From: Dasypus novemcinctus
Taxonomy: Eukaryota > Chordata > Mammalia > Cingulata > Dasypodidae
Assembly: GCF_030445035.2 (NCBI RefSeq)
Contig: NC_080675.1
Location: forward strand, 62,760,544-62,824,543
Reading direction: 5' to 3'
Length of the DNA stretch: 64,000 nucleotides
In this document: positions 45,911-56,506 of the stretch, in pieces
Layout of the letters: every line of letters starts with the position of its first letter
Position numbering within the stretch: position 1 is the stretch's first letter
Notes under the pieces: model-generated
What the model was told of the DNA's origin: nothing
The model's input: the letters and a program-made list of their open reading frames with translations, nothing else
The model's database searches: none
Program-made: the position numbers and the translations under genes

Positions 45911-46749
45911 GTCCCTTCATAACTCAGTGTGCAATGATGGAGTGTTTTAGTGCAGTAAACACTCAACAGAGTCTTAGAGGGAAGGTATTACCCTTTTCCT
46001 GCATATCTCTGAAGCCTGATCCGTTTCAGCAGGAATGCATTTACTGTTAGAATGACCCTGGGCAAATATACTGTTAGGTCCCAGTAGCCAATCAAGGGAC
46101 ATCACACATTCCGTTCAAGTGGTGAGGTTCAGAGTCAAACCTTGGAATGCAATGAATCCTGAAGCAAGAGTCAAGCACAGAGGCACTAGGGGGCGTCTGG
46201 CATTGTGAGCCGAATCCTCCCTTCTCGCAGATGAAAAGTTCCAGCATCAGTGGAACCCTTCTAGTGGAGGCGGGTCTCAGAGAGCTCGGGACTATGTCGT
46301 GCTTTGCTCACACAGAGGCTGTTTTTGGTGGCTTTGAGAGTTTAAGTGGATCCTGTGCTCACTGGGGGAGAATGGCCTAAAGGTTCTCAAAAGTTCTCTG
46401 AAAGGCGAAATGAACGTTTCCCATTTGCTGGTAATCTGGGAAAGTAAATCCAATCCTTCCCAGCAAGGTGCTCAGCTCCGACATTTGCCAGCAGAATAAT
46501 CCTAGCACAGTACGATAACCTAGGCAATGTCTTCCCACATCAGCCAGTAGCCACCAGAGACTCTCTGCTAGAAGCCTAGAAAGGTATTGCCCTCATACAA
46601 ATTCTCTCCAAAGAACTTCCAAAACTGCCTTTATAAAGCCAGGGTGAAACAAACTCATCATAGGGGACTGCATTGTCCTGGGGGTATTTGTTATAATCTA
46701 TGAGGTTTCTGAATTGCTGAAATGAGGATGTTAGATTTCTTCTCATGAG
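45911..46749. other. Unique sequence, no gene seen
   Basis: No recognised repeat or gene. Confidence 0.5.
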
Positions 46750-46830
46750 AGAAGATTCCTGTCACGACATTTATTGAGCACCTGCTATGACCAGGCATCA
46801 TGACTGGTACTTTCCACAGGTACATGCTCC
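46750..46830 (-). mobile_element. MIR or L2 3' fragment
   Basis: The stretch tttattgagcacctgctatg, accaggcatcatgactggta is the antisense end of an old MIR or L2; the piece is too short to decide. Confidence 0.6.
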
Positions 46831-46834
46831 TAGA

Positions 46835-46862
46835 TGTGTGTGTGTATGCGCACACGCATGTG
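46835..46862. repeat. Alternating purine-pyrimidine tract
   Basis: tgtgtgtgtatgcgcacacg followed by catgtg is nearly perfectly alternating, with an internal gcgc. Such tracts can adopt Z-DNA under supercoiling. Confidence 0.7.
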
Positions 46863-47083
46863 GGTTGTTGTCTCATGTAGTGGGGACAGTTTCTGATCCT
46901 TATAGCTTGGTGTAAAGCCAGAGGATTTTTGGATGGGATTGTAATACGTAGGGAGCACTCTGTATGTGGCAAAAATGGGGCTTCTCATTCCTTTGTGCAC
47001 ACTATCCTTTGTGAAATGGGTGTAAAAACAGCTCGTTTGCTTGCGGCCCTCCCATCGTGGCCTTCCCATTGCTTTCAGCAGTT

Positions 47084-47101
47084 TCCCCCCCCCCCCCCCC
47101 C
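47084..47101. repeat. Poly-C run
   Basis: Eighteen or so C residues in a row. Confidence 0.97.
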
Positions 47102-47202
47102 AAGTGTGTTCTGTAAACCACTTGCATTAGAATCACTTGCTTGTCAAATATGCACTTATTGACTCAGAAGCTCGGGCTCAGGGCCCAGGGAGCTGCACTT
47201 AT

Positions 47203-47286
47203 TTTTTAAAGGAGGTACCAGGGATTGAATCCTGGACCCCCTACGTGCAAAGCAGGCCCTCAACCACTGATCTACACCTCCTCCAC
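47203..47286 (-). mobile_element. Short tRNA-derived SINE monomer (DAS type), antisense
   Basis: ggaggtaccagggattgaat, then ccctacgtgcaaagcaggcc and tcaaccactgatctacacct. Confidence 0.85.
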
Positions 47287-47322
47287 GGATCTGTGCTTTT
47301 AACAAGTACTCAAGTGATTTTT

Positions 47323-48060
47323 TTTTCTTCCCCACCCCCTCCCCTCCCCCATCCTGTTGTTTTTGCTGTGTCCATTTGCTGTGTGGTCTTCTGTATCTAT
47401 TTTTCTCTCTTTTTTTGGTCTTCTCTTCTCATCTTTCTCCTCTAGGATTCACAGGGATTCAATCCTGGAGACCTCTGATATGGAGAAAGTTTCCCTGTCA
47501 ATTGAGCCACCTCAGTTTTCCTGGTTTCAGCTGTGCTTCAACTTGACTCTCCCCTTGTCTCTCTTTTGTTGCGTCATCATCTTGCTGCATGACAAGTGTG
47601 GGCACTCAGTTCACTGTGTGGGCACTCATGTGGGCACTTGGCTTGCCATGCGGGCACTTGTGTGAGCACTTGGCTCACTGCATGGGCACTTGGCTTGCCA
47701 TGCGGGCACTTGTGCGGGCACTTGGCTCACTGCATGGGCACTTGGCTCGCCATGCGGGCACTTGTGCAGGCACTTGGCTCACCACGCGGGCACTTATGTG
47801 GACACTTGGCTAATCACATGGGCACTTGGCTTACTGCACGGGCACCCACATGGGCACTCAGCTTAACACGTGGGTACTCGGCTCACCACATGGGCACTTG
47901 GCTCACCAAGTGGGCACTCAGCTCGCCATGTGGGCACTGGCTTGCTGTGCAGACACGCTTCTCTTCTTCTTTTTCACCAGGAGTCCCTAGGCATTAAACC
48001 CAGGTCCTCCCATATGGTAGTTGGAGGCCTTATCTCTTGAGCCATATCCACGTGCCCAGA
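47323..48060 (-). mobile_element. Composite DAS-type SINE enlarged by a minisatellite, antisense
   Basis: At about 738 bases it is far longer than the other copies (about 420-440). From left to right it has a T-rich tail, a first tRNA-like head remnant (47445-47515, with gggattcaatcctggagacc), a body stretch (ctttgttgcgtcatcatctt), the minisatellite (47600-47940), and a second tRNA-like head (47980-48057). The 8-base motif tgattttt at 47315-47322 and 48061-48068 is the probable target duplication. Open frames of 74-133 codons run through the minisatellite because none of its units contains a stop in those frames. Confidence 0.8.
47600..47940. repeat. Minisatellite of 20- and 12-base units with a 52-base higher-order period
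   Basis: Units are of two lengths: 20-mers like gggcacttggctcgccatgc and 12-mers like gggcacttgtgc. Three successive 52-base blocks (20+12+20) lie at 47632-47683, 47684-47735 and 47736-47787; the rest are looser 20-mers with two more 12-mers. Confidence 0.95.
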
Positions 48061-48097
48061 TGATTTTTATGGACACTAAAGTTTAAGAACCTTGGCT

Positions 48098-48660
48098 TAA
48101 AGGATAAAATTCAAATTGTTTGGCCCAAGGTGTATGTGCTTTCACAGTCTGGCCCTAGCTTCTTTTTCTAGTCTCCTTTCCAGGTGCTTAGAACTTATGG
48201 TCTCCTCCCACCACTGTGTGGCTTTTTTTTTTTTTTTTTTAGGAACTGGGGCAGGGATTGAAACTGGGATCTCATATGTGGGAAACCAGCACTCAACTAC
48301 CGAACAACATTGGCTCGCCTGAGTTGATTTTTTCATTTGTTTGCTTGTTGTTTATTTATTTATTTTTGTTTTTAGGAGGCACTAGAAACCGAACCCAGGA
48401 CCCTCCCATGTGGGATGCAGACACTCAGCAGCTGGAGCCACATCTGCTCCCCACTGTGTGGTTTTGTTTCTGCTCTTCCTCCATCTGTCATATCCTTTCT
48501 CTTTCTTTACTGGCCAATTTCTGTTTATTCTCCAAGACCCTGCTCAAATGTCAGTGTCCTTGTGACGCCTTCCCTGAGTTTTGAGGGAAGAATTTCTGAC
48601 TTCATCCTGTCTTCCTTCGTGGCTCTCTGAGGCTGTGAGCACCCCAGGATAGGGGCTGGA
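48098..48660 (+). mobile_element. L2 LINE relic, split by a dimeric SINE
   Basis: Left part 48098-48210 (gataaaattcaaattgtttg, cagtctggccctagcttctt) and right part 48462-48660 (ccaagaccctgctcaaatgt, cttgtgacgccttccctgag) follow the sense L2 3' region in order. Confidence 0.7.
48222..48450 (-). mobile_element. Dimeric tRNA-derived SINE (DAS type), antisense
   Basis: Two tRNA-like heads (48241-48330 and 48375-48450) and a T-rich linker lie between one perfect 11-base target duplication, ccactgtgtgg, at 48211-48221 and 48451-48461. A single duplication pair around both heads shows that the dimer inserted as one unit. Confidence 0.92.
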
Positions 48661-48944
48661 TCCTGGCACCTTGGACATGGTGCCTCAAATCCCATCAGCT
48701 GGAAACTGCTGACTCTACTAGTATAAGTAGAGAATATGCTGGACATATTGGTAAATTGCCAATATAATTATTAATTTGCAGCAAAGAAAATGGAATTATT
48801 CAATTAATTTGGTTCTCATTCCACCTGGAAGTTCTAAGAAAATAAAGTTTTGAGAAAAAGGAGTCCATGATGAGACCTGAGTTGTCTGGAGGAGTTCACA
48901 GCAGGGGAGATTTAAAGAGCCTGACTTTCTTCTTTCATTTCAGT

Positions 48945-49321
48945 ATATCCCAATTTAGACGTGTTCTTAATCGTAATCCTCATTCCTGTGGATGTGAACC
49001 CATTGTAAACAGGATCTCTTGAAGATGTTATTTTGGTCCAAATAAATGAGGGTCTTACTCTAAATGACTGTAGGCCTTCAAAGAGTCAGAAGCTGGAAGT
49101 CGGCAGGAAACCTGGGTGAGAAAAGAGAGGACGTAGTCAGGACTGTCAGGACCCCCAAGGAGTGCCAGCAGCTAGCACCAGAACACGAATGACTCTGGGA
49201 GAAAGCAAGCCTTGCTGATATCTTGGATTTCTAGCCTCAAAACCATGAGCCAAAAAATTCTTGCTGTTTAAGGCAACCCATTGTGTGATATTTGTGATAG
49301 CATTTCAGGCAAACTAAGACA
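48945..49321 (+). mobile_element. MaLR-like LTR (xenarthran family A), sense, 5' end eroded
   Basis: Shared family motifs: gacgtgttcttaatcgtaat, tgtgaacccattgtaaacag, gaagatgttattttggtcc, tttaaggcaacccattgtgt and gcaaactaagaca. The first bases differ from kin copies, so the left end is approximate and a 5-base duplication is only partial (atttc/ttttc). Confidence 0.82.
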
Positions 49322-49883
49322 TTTTCTTTTATTTATCATTAACAGTTATAATTGCTCTTGGATAGTTCTTCCAAGGGGAAAAATTAAATGAGTGCCATTT
49401 TAACAAATTAGAACCATGAGGACAAAATATAAGTGAAAATGCAAAATCTTAGTTCAGGATGAGAGTACAAAAAAAGGAGGAGCCATGGTCTCAGGACAGG
49501 TGTTCTGGGTCTCTCCACACCTCAAGCACAATAGCCTATGGTTTATGAGAGATCTAGTGCACCTGTCAGTGTCTAGGATTAACCCCATACGTTACTTTTA
49601 TTACCTGTTTCATGTAGACTAAGGATCTCATGGGGATCCAAGGATGTACCTCAGGGGATTCATGAACTCTTGAAATTATTTGCAGAATTTGGTGTGAGCT
49701 TATAGTCTGAGCTTCAGGTCTGAGAAAATGTCCAGTGCTTTCATCAGTTTTAAAAGGGTCTATGAACCTGAAAAATTAGAAGCCTGGCACTAGAACCCCC
49801 TTAGGGTGGAATCTCTTCTCTTGACAACCACAAGGAGAAGGGGATTCAGAGGTAAACTTCTGGGTTCAGATTCTGTCTTTGTT
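49322..49883. other. Unique sequence, no gene seen
   Basis: No repeat or gene recognised. Confidence 0.5.
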
Positions 49884-49895
49884 CATTTACCTATT

Positions 49896-50280
49896 CTTTT
49901 TTTTTTTAAGATTTATTTTATTTATTTCTCCCCCCGCTGTCTGCTCTCTTGTGTCCATTCATTGTGTGTTCTGTGTCTGCTTACATTCTTAGCGGCGCCA
50001 GGAATCTGTGTCTCTTTTGGTTGTGTCATTTTGCTGCGTCAGCTCTCCGCATGTGTGGCGCCATTCCTGGGTGGGCTGTGCTTTTTTCGTGTGGGGTGGC
50101 TCAATGCGGGGTGCTCTCCTTGAGCATGGGGCTCCCCTATCTGGGGGATACCCCTACGTGGCAGGGCACTCCTTGCGCATGGCAGCGCTGTGCATGGGCC
50201 AGCTCACTACATGGGCAAGGAGGCCCAGGGTTTGAACCCTGGACCTCCCATGTGGTAGGCGGAGGCTCTATCAGTTGAGC
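49896..50280 (-). mobile_element. Long DAS-type SINE, antisense
   Basis: Complete but somewhat shorter than others. A 12-base duplication with one mismatch, catttacctatt (49884-49895) and catttacttatt (50281-50292), marks its ends. Confidence 0.93.
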
Positions 50281-50292
50281 CATTTACTTATT

Positions 50293-50405
50293 GAGCACAT
50301 TTATTTGCTCTGTGACCTTGAGCATGTTACCTATCTTTGAGAATGCAACCTACTTCATGGGCATAATTTTGAGGATTAAGCGAGTTAATGCTAGCAATTA
50401 AAAAA
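50293..50405 (+). mobile_element. MIR SINE relic
   Basis: gctctgtgaccttgagcatg, ttacctatctttgagaatgc, ttgaggattaagcgagttaa are the sense MIR core. Confidence 0.75.
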
Positions 50406-50734
50406 TAAATCTGGACTTCAATAAGGAGAGACTATTCAGAATGCAGTAGGGAAGCACTCTGGTCTCAGAAATCTGCAAGTATCTAAAATCAAACAGAAAA
50501 ATGCTTTTCTTTTATAGGGATGGGCAAGCAAAGTTTAACAGAAACTTTTAATGGGGATGTGGGCAAGCAAGAGCATGGCTGTGGTCTGGCAGGAAATATG
50601 TCTCCTATGTCAGCAGATTCTTGGGATAGGCCGATGAAGGGGTATGTTCTACTTTTTAGCGCTTGCTCAGGGGCCAGTGGGGATGACTAAAGCGAGATCA
50701 AGACAAAGCATAAGGTAAGAAATGGGCAATTGTG
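50406..50734. other. Unclassified interval between two MIR pieces
   Basis: The MIR core on the left and a MIR 3' end on the right are in the same orientation, so this 330-base interval may be an insertion into one MIR. I cannot identify it and see no clear target duplication. Confidence 0.4.
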
Positions 50735-50830
50735 AACACTAGGTCAGTGCTTAGAACAAAACTTGTGATGTAGAATGCATTCAATACATGTTCACTGTTT
50801 TCATGTTATTGTTATTGTTTTAATTATTTT
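50735..50830 (+). mobile_element. MIR SINE 3' fragment
   Basis: gtcagtgcttagaacaaaac, gaatgcattcaatacatgtt is a sense MIR 3' end. Confidence 0.65.
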
Positions 50831-51159
50831 ATTATCATCTAGTGAGTTTTGAGTCTCTGGCTGGCCTTAGTACGCATACTGTCCCTTGCAAATTTCTCCT
50901 TGCTTTGACCAAAGCTCATTGTTCTATTATTTGGTTTATAAGCTTAGGGACAGATAGAATAACTCCTGCTTCTTGACTTGAAATACCCATGGTGTCCTTG
51001 TAGGAAAAGATTCCTTGGTAGACAGTCATATTCAGATGTATTCTTACTGCTAATCAATGAGGCCCTGTATCCTTCAGAGATGTGTGCTGCATAAATAATA
51101 TTTCGCATTTCCTGCATAATTTTATTTTGCTGCATAACAATGAGTTAGTTCATTTCCCC
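50831..51159. other. Unique sequence, no gene seen
   Basis: No recognised repeat or gene. Confidence 0.5.
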
Positions 51160-51560
51160 CCTTTCTGTACTCAGGAAAGAAAGTCATCTGAAATGGCTGG
51201 CAATCTCACAAGTGTTTGCTCGTTAGCATTACATCTTTGATACATTCCCCAGAGGTATGCTAATAGACAACAGGCAAAACAACAATAAAGAAAATCAAGG
51301 GAGAAAAAAATATACACTACTGCAAAACAGATTTGTAGTTTACCAGTCACTCTGCATCTCAGCCTCCAAGCTGTTAATTGTATGTAATTATGAAGAGCTG
51401 AACTATGAATGGTCTTGACTTGAAGCTGTGAACACAGAATGATGCGGTATTCAAATGATGCATTGATCTGTGAAGAGTGATTTGCTGTTTAAAATCTCAA
51501 TGAGTTGTTTCCCCTATAGCTTTATGATTCTTCAGATAATGTTTTTGGTTGTAGAGAAAC
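51160..51560. promoter_or_regulatory. Candidate conserved non-coding element
   Basis: Repeat-free DNA with dense developmental-factor-like words: aacaacaataaag (SOX-like, about 51279), ttaattgtatgtaattatga (paired homeodomain cores, about 51375) and ttcaaatgatgcattgatct (about 51451). No coding frame is seen. Real conservation has to be measured. Confidence 0.35.
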
Positions 51561-52039
51561 TTCAGGAAAAATGGTACAGATTATGGCGTCTTCCACATCA
51601 GGAGTTTAAGGAATTGAATAAAAATAAGATGTGTTGTTATTAGTTTAAACCTCAGGAAGGAGGATTTTCGTTTTGATAATATGGACCTAAATCTTATCAG
51701 GAATACGACAAAAACACTCTTTCAGTGAAGCGATGACGCTGTTTGGGAGCTGTCAGGAAACCAGGAAAGAACCAACAGCTCTAAGTGTGAGAGATTATGA
51801 GGTCTTCAATCAGGAAAGGACACTATTGAGTTACCATTTAAACTTGTTGAATAGTTTTTATAGCATGGAAGGTTTGAAAACTGCCACAATAGTTCCTCTT
51901 GAACTATAGATAAGCTTGAAAATAATTTAGAGCAAGCTAAGGTTATGGAAAAATGATAATTGCTATCGGATTCCCTTTGTTGTTTTATGTTTTTAGTAAG
52001 TGTTGCAATTTTAGGTTCTAGAGTCAGCAATTACAGTTC
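51561..52039. other. Unique sequence, no gene seen
   Basis: No recognised repeat or gene. Confidence 0.5.
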
Positions 52040-52140
52040 TACATAGCTTTGTAGCCTTGGCCAATCCTCAATAGTCTCAGTCTGTAAAAGGGATATAACA
52101 GTATGTTTCCTGCCAATCATCTTGAATTGTTCACAACACC
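52040..52140 (+). mobile_element. MIR SINE fragment
   Basis: tttgtagccttggccaatcc, tcagtctgtaaaagggatat match the sense MIR core. Confidence 0.6.
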
Positions 52141-52294
52141 GAATAAGATATTGCCTTAGGGGTTTCTAAATTGTGGCATTCCATAATGGTTAGCTATTAC
52201 TATGGACCAGTTTTCCCTCTTTCTCCTCAACTTCCTAAATTTTCATCCCACGATATAACAGCTGCCATTTCTTTTTGGTGTCAGAAATTGTGAC

Positions 52295-52440
52295 ATATAT
52301 AGTCTAAGGTGATTCTTGCAGTGATTCTATGAGACAGGTACCATAATTTTCTTCCTTTGCAGATGAGGATATTGAGGCTAAGTTGTCACTTGTCGAGCTC
52401 ACACAGCTGGAAATGGATGGCAGCAAGTCTTCGGAATCTT
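52295..52440 (-). mobile_element. MIR SINE relic
   Basis: Antisense MIR: tctatgagacaggtaccata, ttgcagatgaggatattgag, gagctcacacagctggaaat. Confidence 0.82.
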
Positions 52441-52639
52441 TTTTATGTGTTGATGAGCTAACAAATTACTGGGAAATCCATGATTAATAGAAATAATAAT
52501 GCTTCAGATTTGACAGTGCTTCAGTCCTAACAAGGACTTCTACCTTTAGGTTAATTGTTCTTTGTAAAACAGATTACTATACACATGTTTTTGGTAAACA
52601 AGGTATACTATAACATTGTGACTCCCGGATTATTACAAT

Positions 52640-52800
52640 GTAATTATTTTGTGAAATATGCAGATTCTAGGTTATTAGTCCCAGTCATAGGAGATTCTAA
52701 GTTAGGAGGTGGAAAGTGAGGCCTTGGAATCTGCCTTTTGAATAAATTTTCCCAGGAATTTTGATATTGGTTATTAGTGGACCACACCTAAGAAATACAC
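52640..52800 (+). mobile_element. hAT-type DNA transposon fragment (MER5-like)
   Basis: atatgcagattctaggttat, ggaatctgcctttt and tggaccacacctaagaaata follow the order of a common hAT-Charlie-type element. Ends are eroded. Confidence 0.6.
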
Positions 52801-53169
52801 CTAAGAAAAAGTCTGGCTGTTTGAGCGTCTTGGGAGCACAATTTATTCCTTTGCACAAAGATTTTCAATATTTTCATAGAGTTATTCAGTTAAAAAAACA
52901 GCTGATGAAACTTCCTCAGACAGTGGGGGCTGATTCAAGTGTGATTTAGGTATGGCTAATGCTGGAAAAAAAAAATTAAACATCTGCTTGTTTTTTTCTC
53001 TCCCTTCTTTATTGGGCCTTGCAGGAAATGAAGTGATAATTGCCATAAAATAAAAGTTGAGTAATGGAAAATTAGGACCTGTTTGAAATTTTGAGTCTCA
53101 AAGATGCTTTAAAAATTACCAGCAGCTTTAAGAATCCTTAACCAGAATGTACCATAAGAGGCATTATTG

Positions 53170-53840
53170 GAGGGATTTTTGAAAGTTCTCCTTTTATGAA
53201 AAAAGGATATGAACAAAAAGAAGAAATTCTTAATAATAGAACAGATATGTTTAAGCATCTTTAACCCCTGTAATAAAGAAATATAAACTAAAGCAACACT
53301 ACGTTATTTTTTTTACCTAAAAATTGGTGAAGATTTTGAAATATGACAATTCAGAGGGTAGATGAAGGAGAGGTGACATAGGGTCTCTCATATACTGCTG
53401 GTGGGAGTAAAAATTGGTCTTGTCTTTTCATTGGGGAATTTGAAAGTATTGTTCAACAGCCTTGAGAACATTCACCTGCTATGACTCTGTTATTTATTCC
53501 ATGGAAACAATCAGGGATTCACACAAAAATCAATATAAGAGGATGTTCTGGCAGCTTTACATGTAATATATAATATAATATAAAAATTAAAATACATCTA
53601 ATATAAATAATATGATATAAAATATAAAGGTCCAGCAAGAGAGAAATTACTGAACAACTGATAACTTACCTCTATGATAGAACATAAACAACCATTGGAA
53701 ATCATGTCCTTAAAAATTATCTGAAGCTATGAGAAAATGTTTACAATAGAATTAAGTTCTTTAAAAAAAAGGACACAAAACCACATGCACAGAATTACTC
53801 CAATATTATAAAATGTTAATAAAATATATTTGCATGGCTA
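53170..53840 (+). mobile_element. Old L1 3' region (ORF2 end and 3'UTR)
   Basis: Sense old-L1 text: taaagaaatataaactaaag, catatactgctggtgggagt, gattcacacaaaaatcaata, acaaccattggaaatcatg and gagaaaatgtttacaataga. The middle is expanded by an AT-rich run (53565-53627). No frame remains. Confidence 0.75.
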
Positions 53841-54295
53841 TCATTCTAAGACCTTTGTTGGCCATAAGCACTTCTTTGTATTATAAATATACGTAAAACC
53901 ATCATTTTCGTCATTATCTCATGACATTTCGTTAACAACTACTTAATCTTTTCAAGTTAGGGAAAAATGGCATCTTGGGAAGGGATCTGCTAATGAGTTA
54001 TTTTAAGCTTCTCCTGCCCATTCCTTCTCCTTTGCTGGTAGGAATGGGATGAGAACAGAATGTCCCTCTTGTTTAGATGATGACCTGACTGGGAGGGGCC
54101 AGAGGTTTAAGGACAAGAGCCTGCTTCCCTGGGGCTGTGGTTCAAGGTTTGTGCTAGCTCATCTTGGCTTTGGGGTTGGTTTACTGCATAGTTGGGGGTA
54201 AATAAAACAGGAACTCACATGATCCTGGGCTTATGCCTGTCATGACTGTGGCCTCTCACTTTAGCTTTGTGGCCACAGAATCGTGGAGTTGTAAA
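53841..54295. other. Unique sequence, no gene seen
   Basis: No recognised repeat or gene. Confidence 0.5.
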
Positions 54296-54435
54296 GATGG
54301 CTCAGCTCAAAGTACAAATGTAGAAATCAAAGACCAAAGAGGAGGGTGATGGGCCCAAGATGACAGCTTAGCAGACCCGGGGCAGGATCAGCTTCTTTGA
54401 CTCCAAGACCAGGATGCGTTGCTTGACACCCAGTG
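54296..54435 (-). mobile_element. MIR-like SINE relic
   Basis: Weak antisense MIR-like order: aatcaaagaccaaagaggag, gatgggcccaagatgaca, and ttctttgactccaagaccag. Confidence 0.5.
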
Positions 54436-54904
54436 GCCTCCCTCATGCTGAAATGCCCCTTTGCTGGGAAAAGCATTACTGCCTAGCAAGGACAACAGTG
54501 CAAGGTGCTGCCTCCCCATGTTCCAAGGAGAGCTGGCAGGTCCTCTTTTAAATATTGGAAGTGGAAGACAGAAGAGTATTTTATCAATGTTTTGCCTTCA
54601 ATGGAGGCCACTGACTGGTGTTACCCAGAAGTATCTTAGGTGAGCTTCATGCTGTAATTGAGGAGACATATAGGGGAAATGCATATTTTGATGTCTCCCA
54701 AGTTCTGCCTTTACCAATGACAGTGAATTTACCTCTCTCTGAACAGGTGTTTCCTATTTGTTAAAGCAGGCTCTATAATGCTTATATCATGGGATTCTAA
54801 GATTTGATAATTAAATATAGCAATGATAGTGCATATGATATACTAGGATCTATTTTATATATAGGACATATAACTAAAAATAAATTTTATTTATTTTTAA
54901 AATA
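54436..54904. other. Unique sequence, no gene seen
   Basis: No recognised repeat or gene; very AT-rich toward the right end. Confidence 0.5.
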
Positions 54905-55110
54905 AAATAGGATTTATTTTAAACTCTTATATTAACTAATTTAATTTGCACAATGACCTTACAAGGTACACACTATTATCTCCATTTTGCAGATAAGAAA
55001 ACTGAAATATATTGAAGTTAAATTGTCTGAGGTCACATCCTCTTTCACTTGAATTTGAATCCAGTCTAGCTCAGATTCAGACAGTAACCATGACCCTATG
55101 CTGCTTCAAA
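54905..55110 (-). mobile_element. MIR SINE relic
   Basis: Antisense MIR: cttacaaggtacacactatt, ctccattttgcagataagaa, ctgaggtcacatcctctttc. Confidence 0.8.
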
Positions 55111-55129
55111 TAAAATGAAACAGGATAAT

Positions 55130-55375
55130 GTATACACATTTTTAATGGGGGTTATATTGCCCCTAAGGGGATGAAAATTGGTTCTTGGGGGCCAATAGTC
55201 TTATATTTCTTTATATATAAAGCACAGATATGCACATTATTTATAAGCAGATATATGGTATTAAAATCTCATAATGGGGAGAAGGGTGGATGATTAGGGA
55301 AAAAATGTCCAGAAAGGCTCCTTAGTGGAGCAATAAAGAAAAAAAAATGTTGAGAAACACTGGTCTAGTTCAATG
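55130..55375. mobile_element. Probable hAT-type DNA transposon relic
   Basis: gggggttatattgcccctaa near the left and gttgagaaacactggtctag at the right resemble ends of hAT-type elements. The family is not named. Confidence 0.5.
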
Positions 55376-55500
55376 CCAAGCTCACAGTAGACACTTTGTA
55401 AAATTTTCTTTCTCTTCCCCATGCCATTTAAGTTTGAGAAGTGGAAGGTGGTCAGGTTGATGTGAGTGAAGTATTTTCCAGCCCAGAGAGGAGTTTTTGT
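55376..55500. other. Unique sequence, no gene seen
   Basis: Short unique interval. Confidence 0.5.
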
Positions 55501-55800
55501 CTGGTTTTAACACAAACAGGTGGGGCACAGAGAGCTAATCCAGCCACTCGAACTACACTGGAACAGAGCAAAGGAATCACTGCTCAGATGTTGTTTTAAA
55601 TGCACATTAAGCTTTGTTATTAAGCAGAATCTTTGAAAAATTATGCGCGAATCCAATGTCACAATTAGTCTGCTATTCAAGAATAGATGAATATTCAAGC
55701 CTAACAAATACACGAGATAAATATTTTCTGCAGTAATTGTAACATATCTCTTGGGTCCCAGGAATAAATGCAAAACAAGTACAGCCTGTAGAGCATGGAA
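55501..55800. promoter_or_regulatory. Candidate conserved non-coding element
   Basis: Repeat-free, with rare CpG-bearing words preserved in AT-rich context (attatgcgcgaatccaatgt) and homeodomain-like cacaattagtc and gcagtaattgta. The antisense 88-codon frame here has no domain. Confidence 0.3.
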
Positions 55801-56506
55801 AAAATACCCCAGACAAATTCCTCTGTATTTTTGCAGAAGTAATGATTTTATTTATATATAATGTCTATTTTTTTAATCAAGAAAATCTTATCTTACAAAG
55901 AAAAAAAAAAAGAAATACTGAAACAGCCCTATTAAATGTTTCTTACTTCCATTCTCCACTTGGGGTAATATTGTTTTAATTATTTGTTTATGGGTAGAAA
56001 TGCCTGTTTGGCTGTGTAAATCCGCTGAATGTTCCATGTGATGGAGAAGAATTTTAAAATACATCTCCTGTATAATTTAGAAACATTACAGAGCATATAG
56101 CAAACCTTTTCCAGGATGTTTTAAAATGAAATGAGACCTGTGGAGAGGTTCTTTGCCAAAGTGAGTCTTGTAGGACTAGCCTACTTTTAACTTTCTTTCG
56201 ATTCCCTTAATGTACCTCTTGAGTCAAGAACACTCTTAACAGGTACTAAAGGAGTCCCATGATGGCTAGTAGGAAGATGAAAACAATTATTTGCCAATAA
56301 ATAGCTTTGCCAGCCAATGTTGTCAGAGGGAGCCTAGGTCCCGTTTCACAGAAAATGACTCAATTCAGGATCAGAGGGGAATAGACCATCTCTAACTGCA
56401 TTGCCCTGTGAGGGGCTGTGGACCAGGAAGAAACTTGAGTCAAGAGAACTAGTTCTCTTTGGAAAGTGCAATCTAGCTGAATGCCATCATGGATGGTGTA
56501 ATTCCC
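55801..56506. other. Unique sequence, no gene seen
   Basis: AT-rich unique DNA up to the nested LTR pair. Confidence 0.5.

Larger units (their letters stand above)
47102..48096 (+). mobile_element. hAT-type DNA transposon relic (MER5-like), split by two SINEs
   Basis: Three pieces together read as one old hAT-Charlie-type element: 47102-47200 (cattagaatcacttgcttgt, aagctcgggctcagggccca), 47287-47322 (ctgtgcttttaacaagtact, caagtgatt) and 48061-48096 (ggacactaaagtttaagaac). The two gaps are a short SINE and a long composite SINE. Confidence 0.78.

Noticed and set aside
47600-47940. CRISPR-like regular repeat array
   Set aside because: Units are directly adjacent and similar throughout, without unique spacers, and the host is a mammal.
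47596-47997. 133-codon repetitive open frame
   Set aside because: It is a by-product of the minisatellite, whose units lack stops in this frame. It starts and ends in SINE sequence.
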